Positions 54,851-64,000 of a stretch of 64,000 nucleotides of DNA are shown piece by piece; within the stretch, counting starts at the first letter, position 1, and every line of letters starts with the position of its first letter. Made by a program: the position numbers and the translations under genes. The notes below the pieces were generated by a model. That model worked only from the letters and a program-made list of their open reading frames with translations, ran no database searches and was not told the DNA's origin. The stretch comes from Gonocerus acuteangulatus (lineage: Eukaryota; Arthropoda; Insecta; Hemiptera; Coreidae), in assembly GCA_946811695.1 (NCBI GenBank), contig OX328131.1, forward strand, positions 12,867,141 to 12,931,140, written 5' to 3'.

Positions 54851-55044
54851 AAACATTTCTGAGCAGCTGCAGAAGAAAGTGCAGCTGAACCGTGCAGCTA
54901 TTATTTCAGATTTATATGCAGCTTAAGGTGAAAGTCTCTTCGACAACTATTAACATTCGTACCTCTACGCCATTTCTAGCTTTTACTAACTTTCTTCTCG
55001 TATTTCATGGATTACACTCTAGTAGGATTTAGTACATTCGTGGC

Positions 55045-55093
55045 ATAGCCACCTGTTAGCAGAGAATAATATTCCGAACTAACAGGTGGCTAT
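55045..55093. repeat. Hairpin, 15-bp perfect arms
   Basis: ATAGCCACCTGTTAG (55045-55059) and CTAACAGGTGGCTAT (55079-55093), 19-base loop. No T-run follows, so not a simple terminator; perhaps a tiny foldback. Confidence 0.8.
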
Positions 55094-55312
55094 CGGACAT
55101 AATACGTGAAAAACTAAGTCAGTTTTTCACCTATAAAACGAATATATTGTTTTTTAAAATATTAAATGAAAATGGTGTTATTTGTGTGCTCATTCGGCTC
55201 GTTTTCCTGTTTGCTGTTGGTAATTCGTTTTTTTTTGCATTTTGTTTTTGCTTTGAACCTTCGTTAATGGTTATACTTATTGACAACCATATTTCGTATA
55301 ATAACACAGGCA

Positions 55313-55346
55313 CAAAAAAAAGAAAAAAAAAAAAAAAAAAAAAAAA
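55313..55346. repeat. A-rich simple repeat
   Basis: A-run broken by single G residues, just outside the foldback arm at 55346. Confidence 0.9.
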
Positions 55347-55875
55347 GAAAGTGTACTTTTCCACAGACATCATACATATATTCTTATGTATTTCGACACG
55401 TTGAATCCGAATCCGGAGTCCGTTTCACCCCATCACGTCAGGTTTAAGAGCATTCGAAGGTAAAATTTCGTATGAAGTTAAAGAAGAAATAATTAGAGCT
55501 TCCATGGTTATGATGGTCGCTGAATTCGAATCTGTTTCAGCACATGGGCGCAAAATCAAGGTCATTTCAAGAACAAATCTATTTATTTTGCAAGAAATGA
55601 ATCTGCAGTCAAAATTATTTTTTTGTAAAATAGACATATTTTTCCTTTAAATGACCTTGATTTTGTGCCGATGGGGCGAAACAGATCCCGGATTCGAATT
55701 CAGCAACCCGCAAAACTACGGAAGCTCTATTTATTTCTTCGTAAACGATTTCATACGAAATTTTACCTTCAAATACTGTTAAACCTGACGTGATGGGGTG
55801 AATCGGACTCCGGATTCGGATTCAGCCTGTGGAAATACATACAAATAAATGTATGGTGTCTTTAGAGAAGATCAC
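55346..55875. mobile_element. Foldback element, about 530 bp
   Basis: Left arm ATGTATTTCGACACG, TTGAATCCGAATCCGGAGTC, TTCACCCCATCACGTCAGG, AAATCAAGGTCATTT; the right arm is the reverse complement (AAATGACCTTGATTTTGTGC, CCTGACGTGATGGGGTGAAT, GACTCCGGATTCGGATTCAG). Arms of about 240 bp, roughly 80 percent alike by eye, around an AT-rich centre at 55575-55650. Both strands also repeat a second, inner CGAATTC block (CTGAATTCGAATCTGTTTC / CGGATTCGAATTCAG). Confidence 0.82.
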
Positions 55876-56007
55876 ATTTTATTTTATTTTTGTGTGTGTG
55901 TGTGCCTGTGTAATTACTTATCTACCTAATATGCATTTCTTTTTAAAATACGATTGGTTCTATTGTCATGATGTTTAAAAGGTTTCTTACTGTTTAATCA
56001 TTTTCAC

Positions 56008-56619
56008 TTGGTTATTGGTTGCATCACTGAGAAATGTGCTTGGCTTACGCGGTTGCTGCGGTACGGGAGTTCTTATAAGTATTTTTTGGTCCAAAATATG
56101 TCAAATCTTTTCCCAACAGTCGACAAGTACTTTCACTGTCAGCTCCTCTGGGAAAGTAAGGAGGAAGAAAACCGGACATTTTTCTGTCATCCTAAATCCT
56201 TTCAAACTTTTTTTAGATCGTTGGAAAGGCTTCTCGCGGATCCCTCGAGCAATTGCATTCGCCCATGAGGTATCTACCTTTCATTCTGAAGTCGTCGGTT
56301 TTCTCCTGACGTACAGAACGTGCTTCTAGATAGATACAAGGCCAACTTCACAAGTTCTGCCCTTCGGCGTTCAGAAAGTTTAGAATTACACCATAAATCT
56401 TTAGCAGTGACTGAAAAAAGACTATTTGTACGACAAGAATCGCTCGAAGAACACCTTGAAGCGATGTCGAGTCTTGTTAACATCACTGCCGAATATCGTG
56501 TCTTGTTAACGGATAAACGAAGCAGGAACTTCAAGATTTGCAGCTCTAAGAAGTTCCAACGACTTGCTAATAATTTAGACCTTTCGAAAAATTTAATGGT
56601 ATGGCTTAAATCACACTAG
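56008..56619. other. Clustered ORFs, unrecognised
   Basis: Four ORFs of 86-104 codons overlap here on both strands (56008-56268 and 56015-56329 plus, 56274-56534 minus, 56320-56619 plus). The plus frame 56320-56619 is the most protein-like (charged and leucine-rich, with EEHLEAMSSLVNITAEYRVL and LTDKRSRNFKI). Composition is near 45 percent GC, above the neighbours. No family recognised. Could be a decayed transposase or an exon; start and splice sites are unsupported. Confidence 0.3.
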
Positions 56620-56650
56620 GTCCTAGGATCCTAGGTAAACTTAGGTTTTA

Positions 56651-56845
56651 TTATTTTAAAGTCCATTTATTATTGACAACGAATTTTAGGACAGGTTATC
56701 TATAGGTTACCACCCTTTTTTAGCCAGGATAGGGCTGATGGCTATTCTTTTTTCTAAAGATAAGCCATCACTCCAAGTGGGAATCGAACCCACGACCTTC
56801 GGCACGAAGTGCATACGCCTTAGCACTCATGGCCACCGGACCTCC
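56651..56845 (-). mobile_element. SINE family C, copy 2, with target duplication
   Basis: Minus strand: GGAGGTCCGGTGGCCATGAG, GTCGTGGGTTCGATTCCCAC (B box), CAGCCCTATCCTGGC, AGGGTGGTAACCTATAGATA, AATGGACTTT. The 12-bp duplication ACTTAGGTTTTA is at 56639-56650 and 56846-56857. Confidence 0.92.
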
Positions 56846-56863
56846 ACTTAGGTTTTAGTACTT

Positions 56864-57832
56864 TTTAAAGGTTGAACTCAGGAAAGAAGTTTTAAAAAAA
56901 TTCTTCATGATTCCTACCTACTAGATACTGCAAATAGCCCACCGTTAAAAGTTATGTTTATATAACACTACTATATTGTGTTTTTTGTGCTATGAAACTT
57001 AATATTTAGTATCATCCTAACAAACGATTCGACGAGCTCGTTAGCCGACAAAATCCATCCATCTGGAATGAGTTAACTCTGCACAAAAATTACTAACATG
57101 CCCCTTACGGCCGAAATTTGTGTTATATTGTTACGATACTTTGGCATAGACCATGCGAGAGAAAGATGGGTTGAAAAAATAAACTATTTTTTTATATAAT
57201 ACTAGCTGTTACCCAGTGTGCCATGCTACTTTCTGTCAAGATTTACTTGATACCCAGTTACGAAAATCGATCAAACGATGTAAATTTGTTCTAGATCATA
57301 ATGATACCTGGCAGAGGCCAGCACAACACTTCATCTAACAGCCGACAGAGGCCAGTAGTTGTTGATTCGAAATGGCCGTAACAATCTGAATGGTTCAGTG
57401 TAGCCAATTTTTCTTGAACAAAACTTTTGACCTTTTGACCAAATTTTGAAATTTGACTATTTTGACCTAGCCTAGGAGATTTCTCGTGTCAAGACCTACC
57501 TGTGTGCCAAGATTGGTCAAAATCGGTCAAACTATGTAGATTTGTATAAGGAACAAACAAACAAAAAGCAGACAGACACGTGATTTTTATATAAAGACAT
57601 TTTTTTGTTCCTGTTAAAATAATTACGTCAGATGTTCATTGCAAATATAACATACCAAACATTTTTTTTTTGTCTTGGGGCTTAAGGCGTGTCAACCTTT
57701 GAAAAAATATTTTTATTTTGTATTTGTATATGCAGGTTATTTTTAACAATTCTTCACAAATGCGATGAAAACTAAATAGAGTTCTGAGGAAATTGCTTAG
57801 TTATGTATCTCCCGCGTGACGGACGTTTTTCG
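56864..57832 (-). mobile_element. HINE-like element F, copy 6, interrupted by a J repeat
   Basis: The left (3') part matches F up to its TA region: TTCCTACCTACTAGATACTG, CCACCGTTAAAAGTTATG; then CAAACGATTCGACGAGCTCG, TTAGCCGACAAAATCC, and one internal unit (57070-57190). The right end is GAGGAAATTGCTTAGTTATG, TATCTCCCGCGTGACGGACG, TTTTT. The J repeat sits inside at 57209-57592. Well diverged, so an old copy. Confidence 0.75.
57209..57592 (-). mobile_element. J repeat, copy 2
   Basis: ACTAGCTGTTACCCAGTGTG, GACCTAGCCTAGGAGATTTC, TGTGCCAAGATTGGTCAAAA, GGAACAAACAAACAAAAAGC, ACACGTGATTTTTATATAAA. Same ends as 1819-2266 but with no long TA tract on either side. It defines the boundaries of the family because F resumes on both sides. 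Confidence 0.65.
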
Positions 57833-59285
57833 ACGACAACAAAATGAAATAACTAAATTGACTAGTCTACTTATGCGTAGATTATTTCTCGTCCATTAAC
57901 TTCTTGTTTTGGTATAATGCCAACATCCATCTGCAAAAGGTTGTTAAGGGCGATATCCATCTCAGATCCAATAATTTACCCAATTCTGTCTTCGTGCATA
58001 GCGACCTCCTACACGGATGCAGCAATCCACCTGCTAGATGATGATGGTGATGGAAAACAGGCACGTGGGAGTATCCTATAGCCGTTAGTCTAGGCGTGTG
58101 GTCCGGACGAGGGGTGCGTGTGCGTGGAGAATAGGAAGGTGGGAGAAGGGGGAAGGCAAACCATGGATACCAAGACGAAGGAAGGAACTACCTCATCTTA
58201 ACGCGTTTTATTATAATGTTGAAAAAATTCAGTTAATAAATAGTTTCAATAACTTTATTTCTTCCCTACATGCTTCGCACCCTTTTGGTTCCACTTCATG
58301 GGAACACATTACAAACATAAAAACTTACATCTTCGACTTTAGTAGTAAAACCTTCCAATAGTAGAACCACGTTCAGACCTGGTCGGAAAGAATCCAATGT
58401 GGCGGACAGTAATCAGCTGATCTATGATCTATGAAGCATGATAAGCCAATGCTGTTTTATTTTCTCCTTTATTTTGAGCATGCTATTTAATTAGTTTTCG
58501 AAGTAGCTGTTCCGATTCTTCAATTTGCGATCTATTGCAGTTAATTTTGTGTATATTGTATTTGAGGAGCTTGGAATCAAAGTTGGACAACTCCATTTAT
58601 TCAGTTTTGAGATTTTAGTCGATTCTTAAGTGGATTTTTATGCTGCATTTGGTTTTACAAGTTTTCTGCATTAAAAACGGACAGAACTTAGGTAAAATAG
58701 CATGTATTTGATCAGTTCAGAATCTGAATATGGACAATTCCATCATAGTTTTGTTTCAAAAAATGACAACTCCTTCAGTAACCAATGAGAAGCTTGCATT
58801 CATGCAATCTGCTCCCAACATGCACTGCAAATCCATCATGGCTGAATGCCAAGAACCTCGGAGAAAATTGGGAAGAAATACTAGATCTCATACATTATTT
58901 TCCAACACTCTCGTGCATTAGAGTGTAGACGAAGAAAATATAAATTTATTGATAACGAGTTCATAATTGTTTGGTTGCAAAAAAGGACAGATTAAATTTA
59001 AAATTGTCCCCTTTGGTTTCAAAAACATACAACTCCATGACTTGGTTTCAAACATGGACAACTCCACTATTTGTAGTGTAATTACGGCCTTAATATTCAT
59101 ATTATTTTGTAATGCGTTTGTAAAAATGTTATCAATCTTATCAAGAGGATGTAACTCCTTTAATTTTTTTTTAATAACCATCAGTCATCAAACAAGGAAA
59201 ACCTCACTGATTTCCTCTACATTATATCTGTGACTTCCTCATTTGAAGTAATTCATAATACTAAGTTATGTTACATTATTATTTT
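57833..59285. other. Interval with one decayed hammerhead-like motif
   Basis: 58261-58307 (minus) reads UUCCC AUGAAGU GGAACC-AAAA-GGGUGC GAAG CAUGUA GGGAA: the same element tail as at 41.5 kb with core changes CUGAAGA to AUGAAGU and GAAA to GAAG, so certainly dead. The word TGGACAACTCCAT recurs loosely at 58586, 58730 and 59055. No gene. Confidence 0.5.
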
Positions 59286-59368
59286 TAGCGCCGCGAAAAT
59301 TTCATGTTTTAGATCCCATAGACCAATAATATAACGGTAGTTCAAATTTGTGTGTGTGTGTGTGTATA
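59286..59368 (-). mobile_element. E-type 3' fragment
   Basis: AGCGCCGCGAAAATTTCATG, TTTTAGATCCCATAGACC, AATAATATAACGGTAGTTC followed by (GT)n: the E segment between hairpin and microsatellite. Confidence 0.5.
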
Positions 59369-59723
59369 TTTTTTTTATAAGTACCCCATGTTTATGATAT
59401 TATTTCATGTAATTTTCACAACTTAATTTTTTTTTTACAAATTGTAATTACGAAATCAAAGGAGAAAATCGCCAATTTGCGAAGCTCCTAAAATATAATA
59501 ATTAAATAATATATATATTTTTATTTTATTTTTATTATTAGGAGATACAGTGCACATGGATAGATATACTTTTTATCACATAAAAATAATTCCAAACAAG
59601 TCAATTAACAATTGTGCGTCTCCTTCACCCTCGTTATTCAGGCTTGAACACAAGCCCGGTTACTGTAAGACCTAAATAAATAATTAAGACCACCAATTTC
59701 ATTAAATACAACGTAATAAATAA
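59369..59723. other. AT-rich stretch
   Basis: No recognised feature before the Helitron start. Confidence 0.4.
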
Positions 59724-60899
59724 TCTACTATATATTTGTCAAATACCACTCACTCACTCACTCACTCACTCACTCACTCACTCATCTATCAACGCCCAGC
59801 CCAAACCGCTCGACAGAAAATTTTGAAATTTTGCATGGACACTCCCTATATAACGTAGGCGCTCGCTAAGAAAGGATTTTTTGATATTCGTATTTTTAAG
59901 CATTTTTAGGGGGGTTTAAAGTTTGAGTTGGTTAGAGAAGACAAGCCTAGGCAGCCTGCGTTGCTAGGACGATAAAGAACAGCTGTTACCGTACATTATC
60001 TATCTCATAGTTTTATTTCTAATTGAGGTTAATTTCAACTATGATGGCAGACCTTGAATTACTAGAAATTAACTGTCCCTCATAGAGTTTTAATTGCGTT
60101 TCTTTTCTGCCTGTCCCCGTCAGATAGGCTTGCCATATTTTTGGAAAGTTAAACCGAGACACATTAATATGGGATGGGCATACCAGGGGGGGGGGATAAA
60201 AAGAGTACAAATTATAAGCAAAATGGTTGGTGAGTTTTAAGCCTAGCAACTAACGGGAACGGGGAATCCTAAACTGTTAGTCTACCCAAACCTTAAAAAT
60301 AAGAACGAAACTTTTTTTGCTACTTGATTTTCTTAAAACAAACTCTCAGCCAAATAGTAGTGTCTGGCAGCTGGCAGCGCTGTGAAGGTAGTTCCAGCGT
60401 TTTACAGTTAGATTACTTCTCATTTCTTTGACACTGTGAGCAGTAGTAAAAATGTTAATTGTAGAAAAGTAACCGATTTAAAAAAGATTCTTATAAACAT
60501 GAATTCATTACTTTTTACATCTTACAGCCTTTTCCGGGACATTGATAAAACCGGGCGGGACACCGAAACAATTGCAAAATACCGGGACAGTCCCGGTCAA
60601 ACCGTGATGTATGGCATATCCTTAGGTTTTCCAGGTGAGGTAATAATATCCGGAACACTTGCACAGCCTCCTCGCCTATAACCTTGGTAATACTCGTAAA
60701 TATATTGGGTGTTACCATATGACTTCTTGGAAACATAAACTTTTAAATTTTAACGCCCATTGAATAAAATATAGTATGACGGGAACCGTGCTGTAATAAA
60801 CTGCACAGAATTGTATAGTAACGTAATTTTAATGAAACATTATTTAACTCAATAAAATAACTACTTATCTGCCGTGACGAAGCACGGGTATTCAGCTAG
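59724..60899 (+). mobile_element. Non-autonomous Helitron, array copy 1
   Basis: Starts TCTACTATATATTTGTCAAA after an A and ends AAGCACGGGTATTCAGCTAG followed by T: 5' TC, 3' CTAG, insertion between A and T. The subterminal hairpin CCGTG-ACGAAG-CACGG is at 60872-60887, eight bases before CTAG. An internal (CACT)n run (59747-59784) follows the 5' end. No Rep/helicase remnant; the ORFs are short. The three-copy head-to-tail array continues without spacer. Confidence 0.93.
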
Positions 60900-61177
60900 T
60901 CTACTATATATTTGTCAAATACCACTCACTGACTCACTCACCTATCATCGCCCAGCCCAAACCGCTCGACAGAAAATTTTGAAATTTTGCATGGACACTC
61001 CCTATATAACGTAGGCACTCACTAAGAAAGGATTTTTTGATATTCGAGTTTTTAAGTATTTTTAGGGGGGTTTAAAGTTTGAGTTGGTTAGAGCATGCAA
61101 GCCTAGGCAGCAAGCGTTGCTAAGACGATAACAAAACAGCTGTTATCGTACATTATCTATTTCATAGTATTATTTTT

Positions 61178-61240
61178 TTTATTTTTATTTTTTTTTGGTT
61201 GAGTTTAAGGCGTGTCAACCGTTGGGGTCATTAACGCCAG
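61178..61240 (-). mobile_element. Very short 5'-truncated SINE
   Basis: Minus strand: CTGGCGTTAATGACCCCAAC, GGTTGACACGCCTTAAACTC, AACC and an A-rich tail. The 12-bp duplication AGTATTATTTTT lies at 61166-61177 and 61241-61252. It matches the 3' tail shared by SINE B and the 5S SINE; the empty site is visible in Helitron copies 1 and 3. Confidence 0.85.
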
Positions 61241-61572
61241 AGTATTATTTTTAATTGAGGTTAATTTCAACTATGATGGCTATAGAGTTTACGCTATGAG
61301 GGACAAAAACACCATTTTAATTGCGGTTCATTTCAATTTGGTCCCCATAGAGTTTTCGCTATACTTGGTGACGGTCCATCCGAGGTAATAATATCCCGAA
61401 CCCTTGCACAGCCTCCTCATCCATCAGCATCCCCAGTCAGAACACCTCTTGATCATGCTCGCAAATATAATGGGTGTTTCCAAATGACACATGAGAAACT
61501 TAAATTTTAACATACATTCATTATTGACAACGAAATTTAACCTGTATTGATTACACTGCTGTTACTGGTAAC

Positions 61573-61844
61573 CATGGGCGTATATCGGAAATAATTTCAA
61601 GGGGGCTGGGAAAATTTCGGGGGGGGGCTGGTACCATTTCTGTGGTATAGAATACTAACAGTTTAGAACTTGGAATAGTTTTAGGCAACTAAAACGCTAT
61701 TACACGTAAAATAAAATATTTTTTATGAACTAAGTGATCTTATTTATTTTTAAGGGTTTTAAGACATATTTTTACCATCAAATCAAAATGTCGAGGGAAG
61801 GGGCTGCAGACCCCTCAGCCCCCTCCTCCTTAAATACGCCCATG
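61573..61844 (-). mobile_element. hAT MITE family D, complete, inside Helitron copy 2
   Basis: CATGGGCGTATATCGGAAAT start, CTTAAATACGCCCATG end, G-run at 61619-61627, GGGGCTGCAGACCCCTCAGC inside. The 8-bp duplication is CTGGTAAC / CTGGTAAT with one later change. Confidence 0.9.
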
Positions 61845-61981
61845 CTGGTAATATAGTATGACGGAACCGTGCTATAATAAACTGCAAAAAATTACGTATT
61901 AGCGTTAATTTTGATGATACATTATTTAACGCAATTAAATAACTACTTATCTGCCGTGACGAAGCACGGGTATTCAGCTAG

Positions 61982-63379
61982 TCTACTATATATTTGTCAA
62001 ATACCACTGACTCACTCACTGACTCACTCATCTATCATCCCCCAGCCCAAACCACTCGACAGAAAAATTTGAAATTTTGCATGGACACTCCCTATAGGAC
62101 GTAGACAATCGCTAAGAAAGGATTTTCTGATATTCGAATTTTTAGGTATTTTTAGAGGGGTTCAAAGTTTTAGTTGGTTAGAGCAGGAAAGGAAGGTAGA
62201 ATGCGTTGCTAGGACGACAAAGAACAGCTGTTACCGTACATTATCTATTTCATAGTATTATTTTTAATGGAGGTTAATTTCAACTATAATGGAAGACCTT
62301 GAATTACTAGAAATAAACTGTGATTTTGTCCCTCATAGAGTTTACCCCCTGGTGGTGGCGCATCCGAGGTAATAATATCCCGAACCACTTGAAACAAAAT
62401 TTGAAATTTTGCACGGACAATCCGTTTAGAATGTAAACACACGCTAAGAAAGTTTTTTTTTTTTTTGTTTTTTTTTTTATATTCAAATGTTTAAGTACTT
62501 TTAGGGGGGTTTGAATTATTAAGAAGGTCCTCATCGGCTCAAAAATGGTCCGATTTTGATTACATTAGGTAAAAAAATCTTTCTTCTCATTTGAAAGGTC
62601 AAGTTTAATAACCAGCTGAATCCGTTAACTGGAACATGGTTTTGGAAGCAAAATGTGCGCGAATAAATCGGAACGCTTACATTTTCGAGACCATATGCTT
62701 CCAGGTACGCCTTATATAGGTTCCTTAACGTAGGAAAACGAATAAAACCATTTTTAAAGCGATTTCTGTAGCCATTTGCCAGAAAATTGATAGAAATACT
62801 TTTCCAAACTAATTTTCTGTTTGGGTATTCAGAAACGATGATTGGTTCACTTGAAACTTGTACCAGGTATTTGACATTCATCTAATCTAAGATATTTAAA
62901 CTTTGTAATCGTTTGGAGGTAGGAAGTATATAGAAAAAAATTGTATTAATCGTGATACAAAGTTTTCGGATCTCAGTATAGTTTCTAAAATATCTCGAAA
63001 ACGGTTGGGAAAACGTAGTAAGTCGAAGGCGGCTATTCGTAAGGTTACTAAATTCTCTACAAAAAAGATTCTGTTGTAATGTTCGGTGGGCCGATGTCAA
63101 TCGAAGAGATAAGTGCTTAAAACTTTAAAGTTGTTAGTTTTATTCTTTTCAACGTGTATTTGTCTCTGTAAACCTAACGTTATAAGTAGTTGTATTTTTT
63201 TTTACTCCCCAACGGAAACAAGCACGGTTACCTCCACATGGTGTTTCCTGGGTAACTCTAATGTCCGTGCAATAATAAGCTGTACAAAATGATGTAGTAG
63301 CGTTAATTTTGATCATACATTATTTATCGCAATATAAAAACTTCTTATCGGCCGTGGTGAAGCACGGGTATTCAGATAG
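61982..63379 (+). mobile_element. Non-autonomous Helitron, array copy 3, chimeric
   Basis: Starts TCTACTATATATTTGTCAAA. At about 62385 the 3'-side text (AATATCCCGAACCACTTG) jumps back to 5'-side text (AAATTTGAAATTTTGCACGG), so it contains the join of two units, the second lacking its 5' end. An E-type fragment occupies 62525-63130. The end is GAAGCACGGGTATTCAGATAG with hairpin CCGTG-GTGAAG-CACGG; the terminal CTAG has mutated to ATAG. Confidence 0.88.
62525..63130 (-). mobile_element. E-type fragment inside Helitron copy 3
   Basis: GGTCCTCATCGGCTCAAAAA, GGTCCGATTTTGATTACATT, TTGAAAGGTCAAGTTTAATA, ACCAGCTGAATCCGTTAACT, GCGCGAATAAATCGGAACGC, AAATATCTCGAAAACGGTTG. It has neither the TA tract nor the hairpin. 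Confidence 0.7.
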
Positions 63380-63514
63380 TAATAATATACATAAATAAAA
63401 TATAATGATACTTAACAATGATAATCATAGAATAATAACAATAATCAAATTAACAATACCATTAAATTAATATAAAAAAAGAACAAATAAATAAATTTAA
63501 TAATGAAATAAATC

Positions 63515-63836
63515 AAATACAGCCAAACCTAGTCTAACTCATATAACCTCATCCAGTAGGCCAGAGCTCCTCTGGAGGTATCTACGTGATGCAAATACAG
63601 CCAAACCTGGTCTAACTCATATAACCTCATCCTCTAGGCCAGAGCTCCTCTGGAGGTATCTACGTGACGCAAATACAGCCAAACCTATTCTAACTCATAT
63701 AACCTCATCCACTAGGCCAGAGCTCCTCTGGAGGTATCTACGTGATGCAAATACAGCCAAACCTAGTCTAACTCATATAACCTCATCCACTAGGCCAGAG
63801 CTCCTCTGGAGGTATCTTCGTGATGCAAATACAAAA
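63515..63836 (+). repeat. Minisatellite, 78-bp unit, 4 copies
   Basis: AAATACAGCCAAACCTAGTC starts at 63515, 63593, 63671 and 63749. Each unit contains the palindrome CCAGAGCTCCTCTGGAGG. Very similar units with scattered single changes. Confidence 0.96.
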
Positions 63837-63867
63837 TACAAAAAACAAATCCACCACACAGTCCAAA

Positions 63868-63868
63868 A

Positions 63869-63911
<43 letters not shown>

Positions 63912-63921
63912 CACACACACA
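63868..63921. repeat. (AC)n microsatellite
   Basis: About 26 AC units with one CG interruption. Confidence 0.97.
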
Positions 63922-64000
63922 TACACTCATAAATAAATAACTAAAACAATTAAATAAATAAAAATGAACTACCGACCCTCAAAGGCCTTATCATTAGGAT

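Larger units (their letters stand above)
60900..61981 (+). mobile_element. Non-autonomous Helitron, array copy 2
   Basis: Begins with the T that follows the CTAG of copy 1 (TCTACTATATATTTGTCAAA) and ends AAGCACGGGTATTCAGCTAG at 61981. Hairpin CCGTG-ACGAAG-CACGG intact. Contains a SINE fragment (61178-61240) and MITE D (61573-61844). Otherwise about 90 percent like copy 1 by eye, with internal deletions (for example the middle of the 60040-60720 region). Confidence 0.93.

Overview
This window looks like animal, most likely arthropod, intergenic DNA. It is AT-rich and non-coding, and I find no intact protein-coding host gene, no functional tRNA or rRNA gene and no operon-like organisation. The arthropod guess rests on a DUF4817-type helix-turn-helix fragment (15.8 kb), a jockey-like LINE C-terminus (54.5 kb), two mariner N-terminal fragments (12.4 and 30.3 kb) and a TACAGGGTGTCCC transposon end (15.72 kb). 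Almost every open reading frame in the window is an accident of a (TA)n tract, a minisatellite or a mobile element.

The dominant content is two related groups of non-autonomous elements, here called E and F. Both start with AAAAGTCCGNCNCGCAGGA-CTGC and carry a short inverted repeat placed asymmetrically: some 30 bases inside the 5' end, but right at the 3' end. Both have internal tandem units, a (TA)n tract and a 3' hairpin followed by GCTAAAA. That is the architecture of Helentron-derived HINE elements (the DINE-1/INE-1 type). F copies lie at 0-1.2, 18.1-18.9, 49.5-51.8 (two head to tail), 53.7 and 56.9-57.8 kb. E copies or pieces lie at 20.4, 27.4-29.8, 39.6-41.2, 43.7-45.8, 46.7, 49.2 and 62.5 kb.

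Other repeats, left to right: tRNA-derived SINEs of three families (A at 2.4, 12, 17.7, 34, 44.3 kb; B at 10.2, 23.2, 36.3 kb; C at 38.3, 54.1, 56.7 kb) and one 5S-rRNA-derived SINE (26.6 kb); a hAT-type MITE family with C/G runs (7.1, 10.6, 29.4, 37.8, 42.4, 61.6 kb); a second hAT-type MITE (6.2 kb); long foldback elements (9.1, 19.3, 21.3, 35.1, 43.3, 55.3 kb); a near-perfect 275-bp-arm palindrome (15 kb); hammerhead-ribozyme-like motifs (22.0, 41.5 kb, decayed at 58.3 kb); and a head-to-tail array of three non-autonomous Helitrons (59.7-63.4 kb).

Minisatellites have units of 47 bp (3.4 kb), 50 bp (4.4-5.0 kb), 71 bp with a 213-bp higher-order period (12.7-14.3 kb), 20 bp (27.2 kb), 51 bp (41.8-42.4 kb), 76 bp (44.7 kb) and 78 bp (63.5 kb). 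Broken LINE ORFs sit at 3.9, 52 and 54.6 kb. Exact target-site duplications around several insertions give a relative nesting order, for example a hAT MITE and a SINE both inside the middle Helitron. All homology calls come from reading the sequence; no database search was possible.
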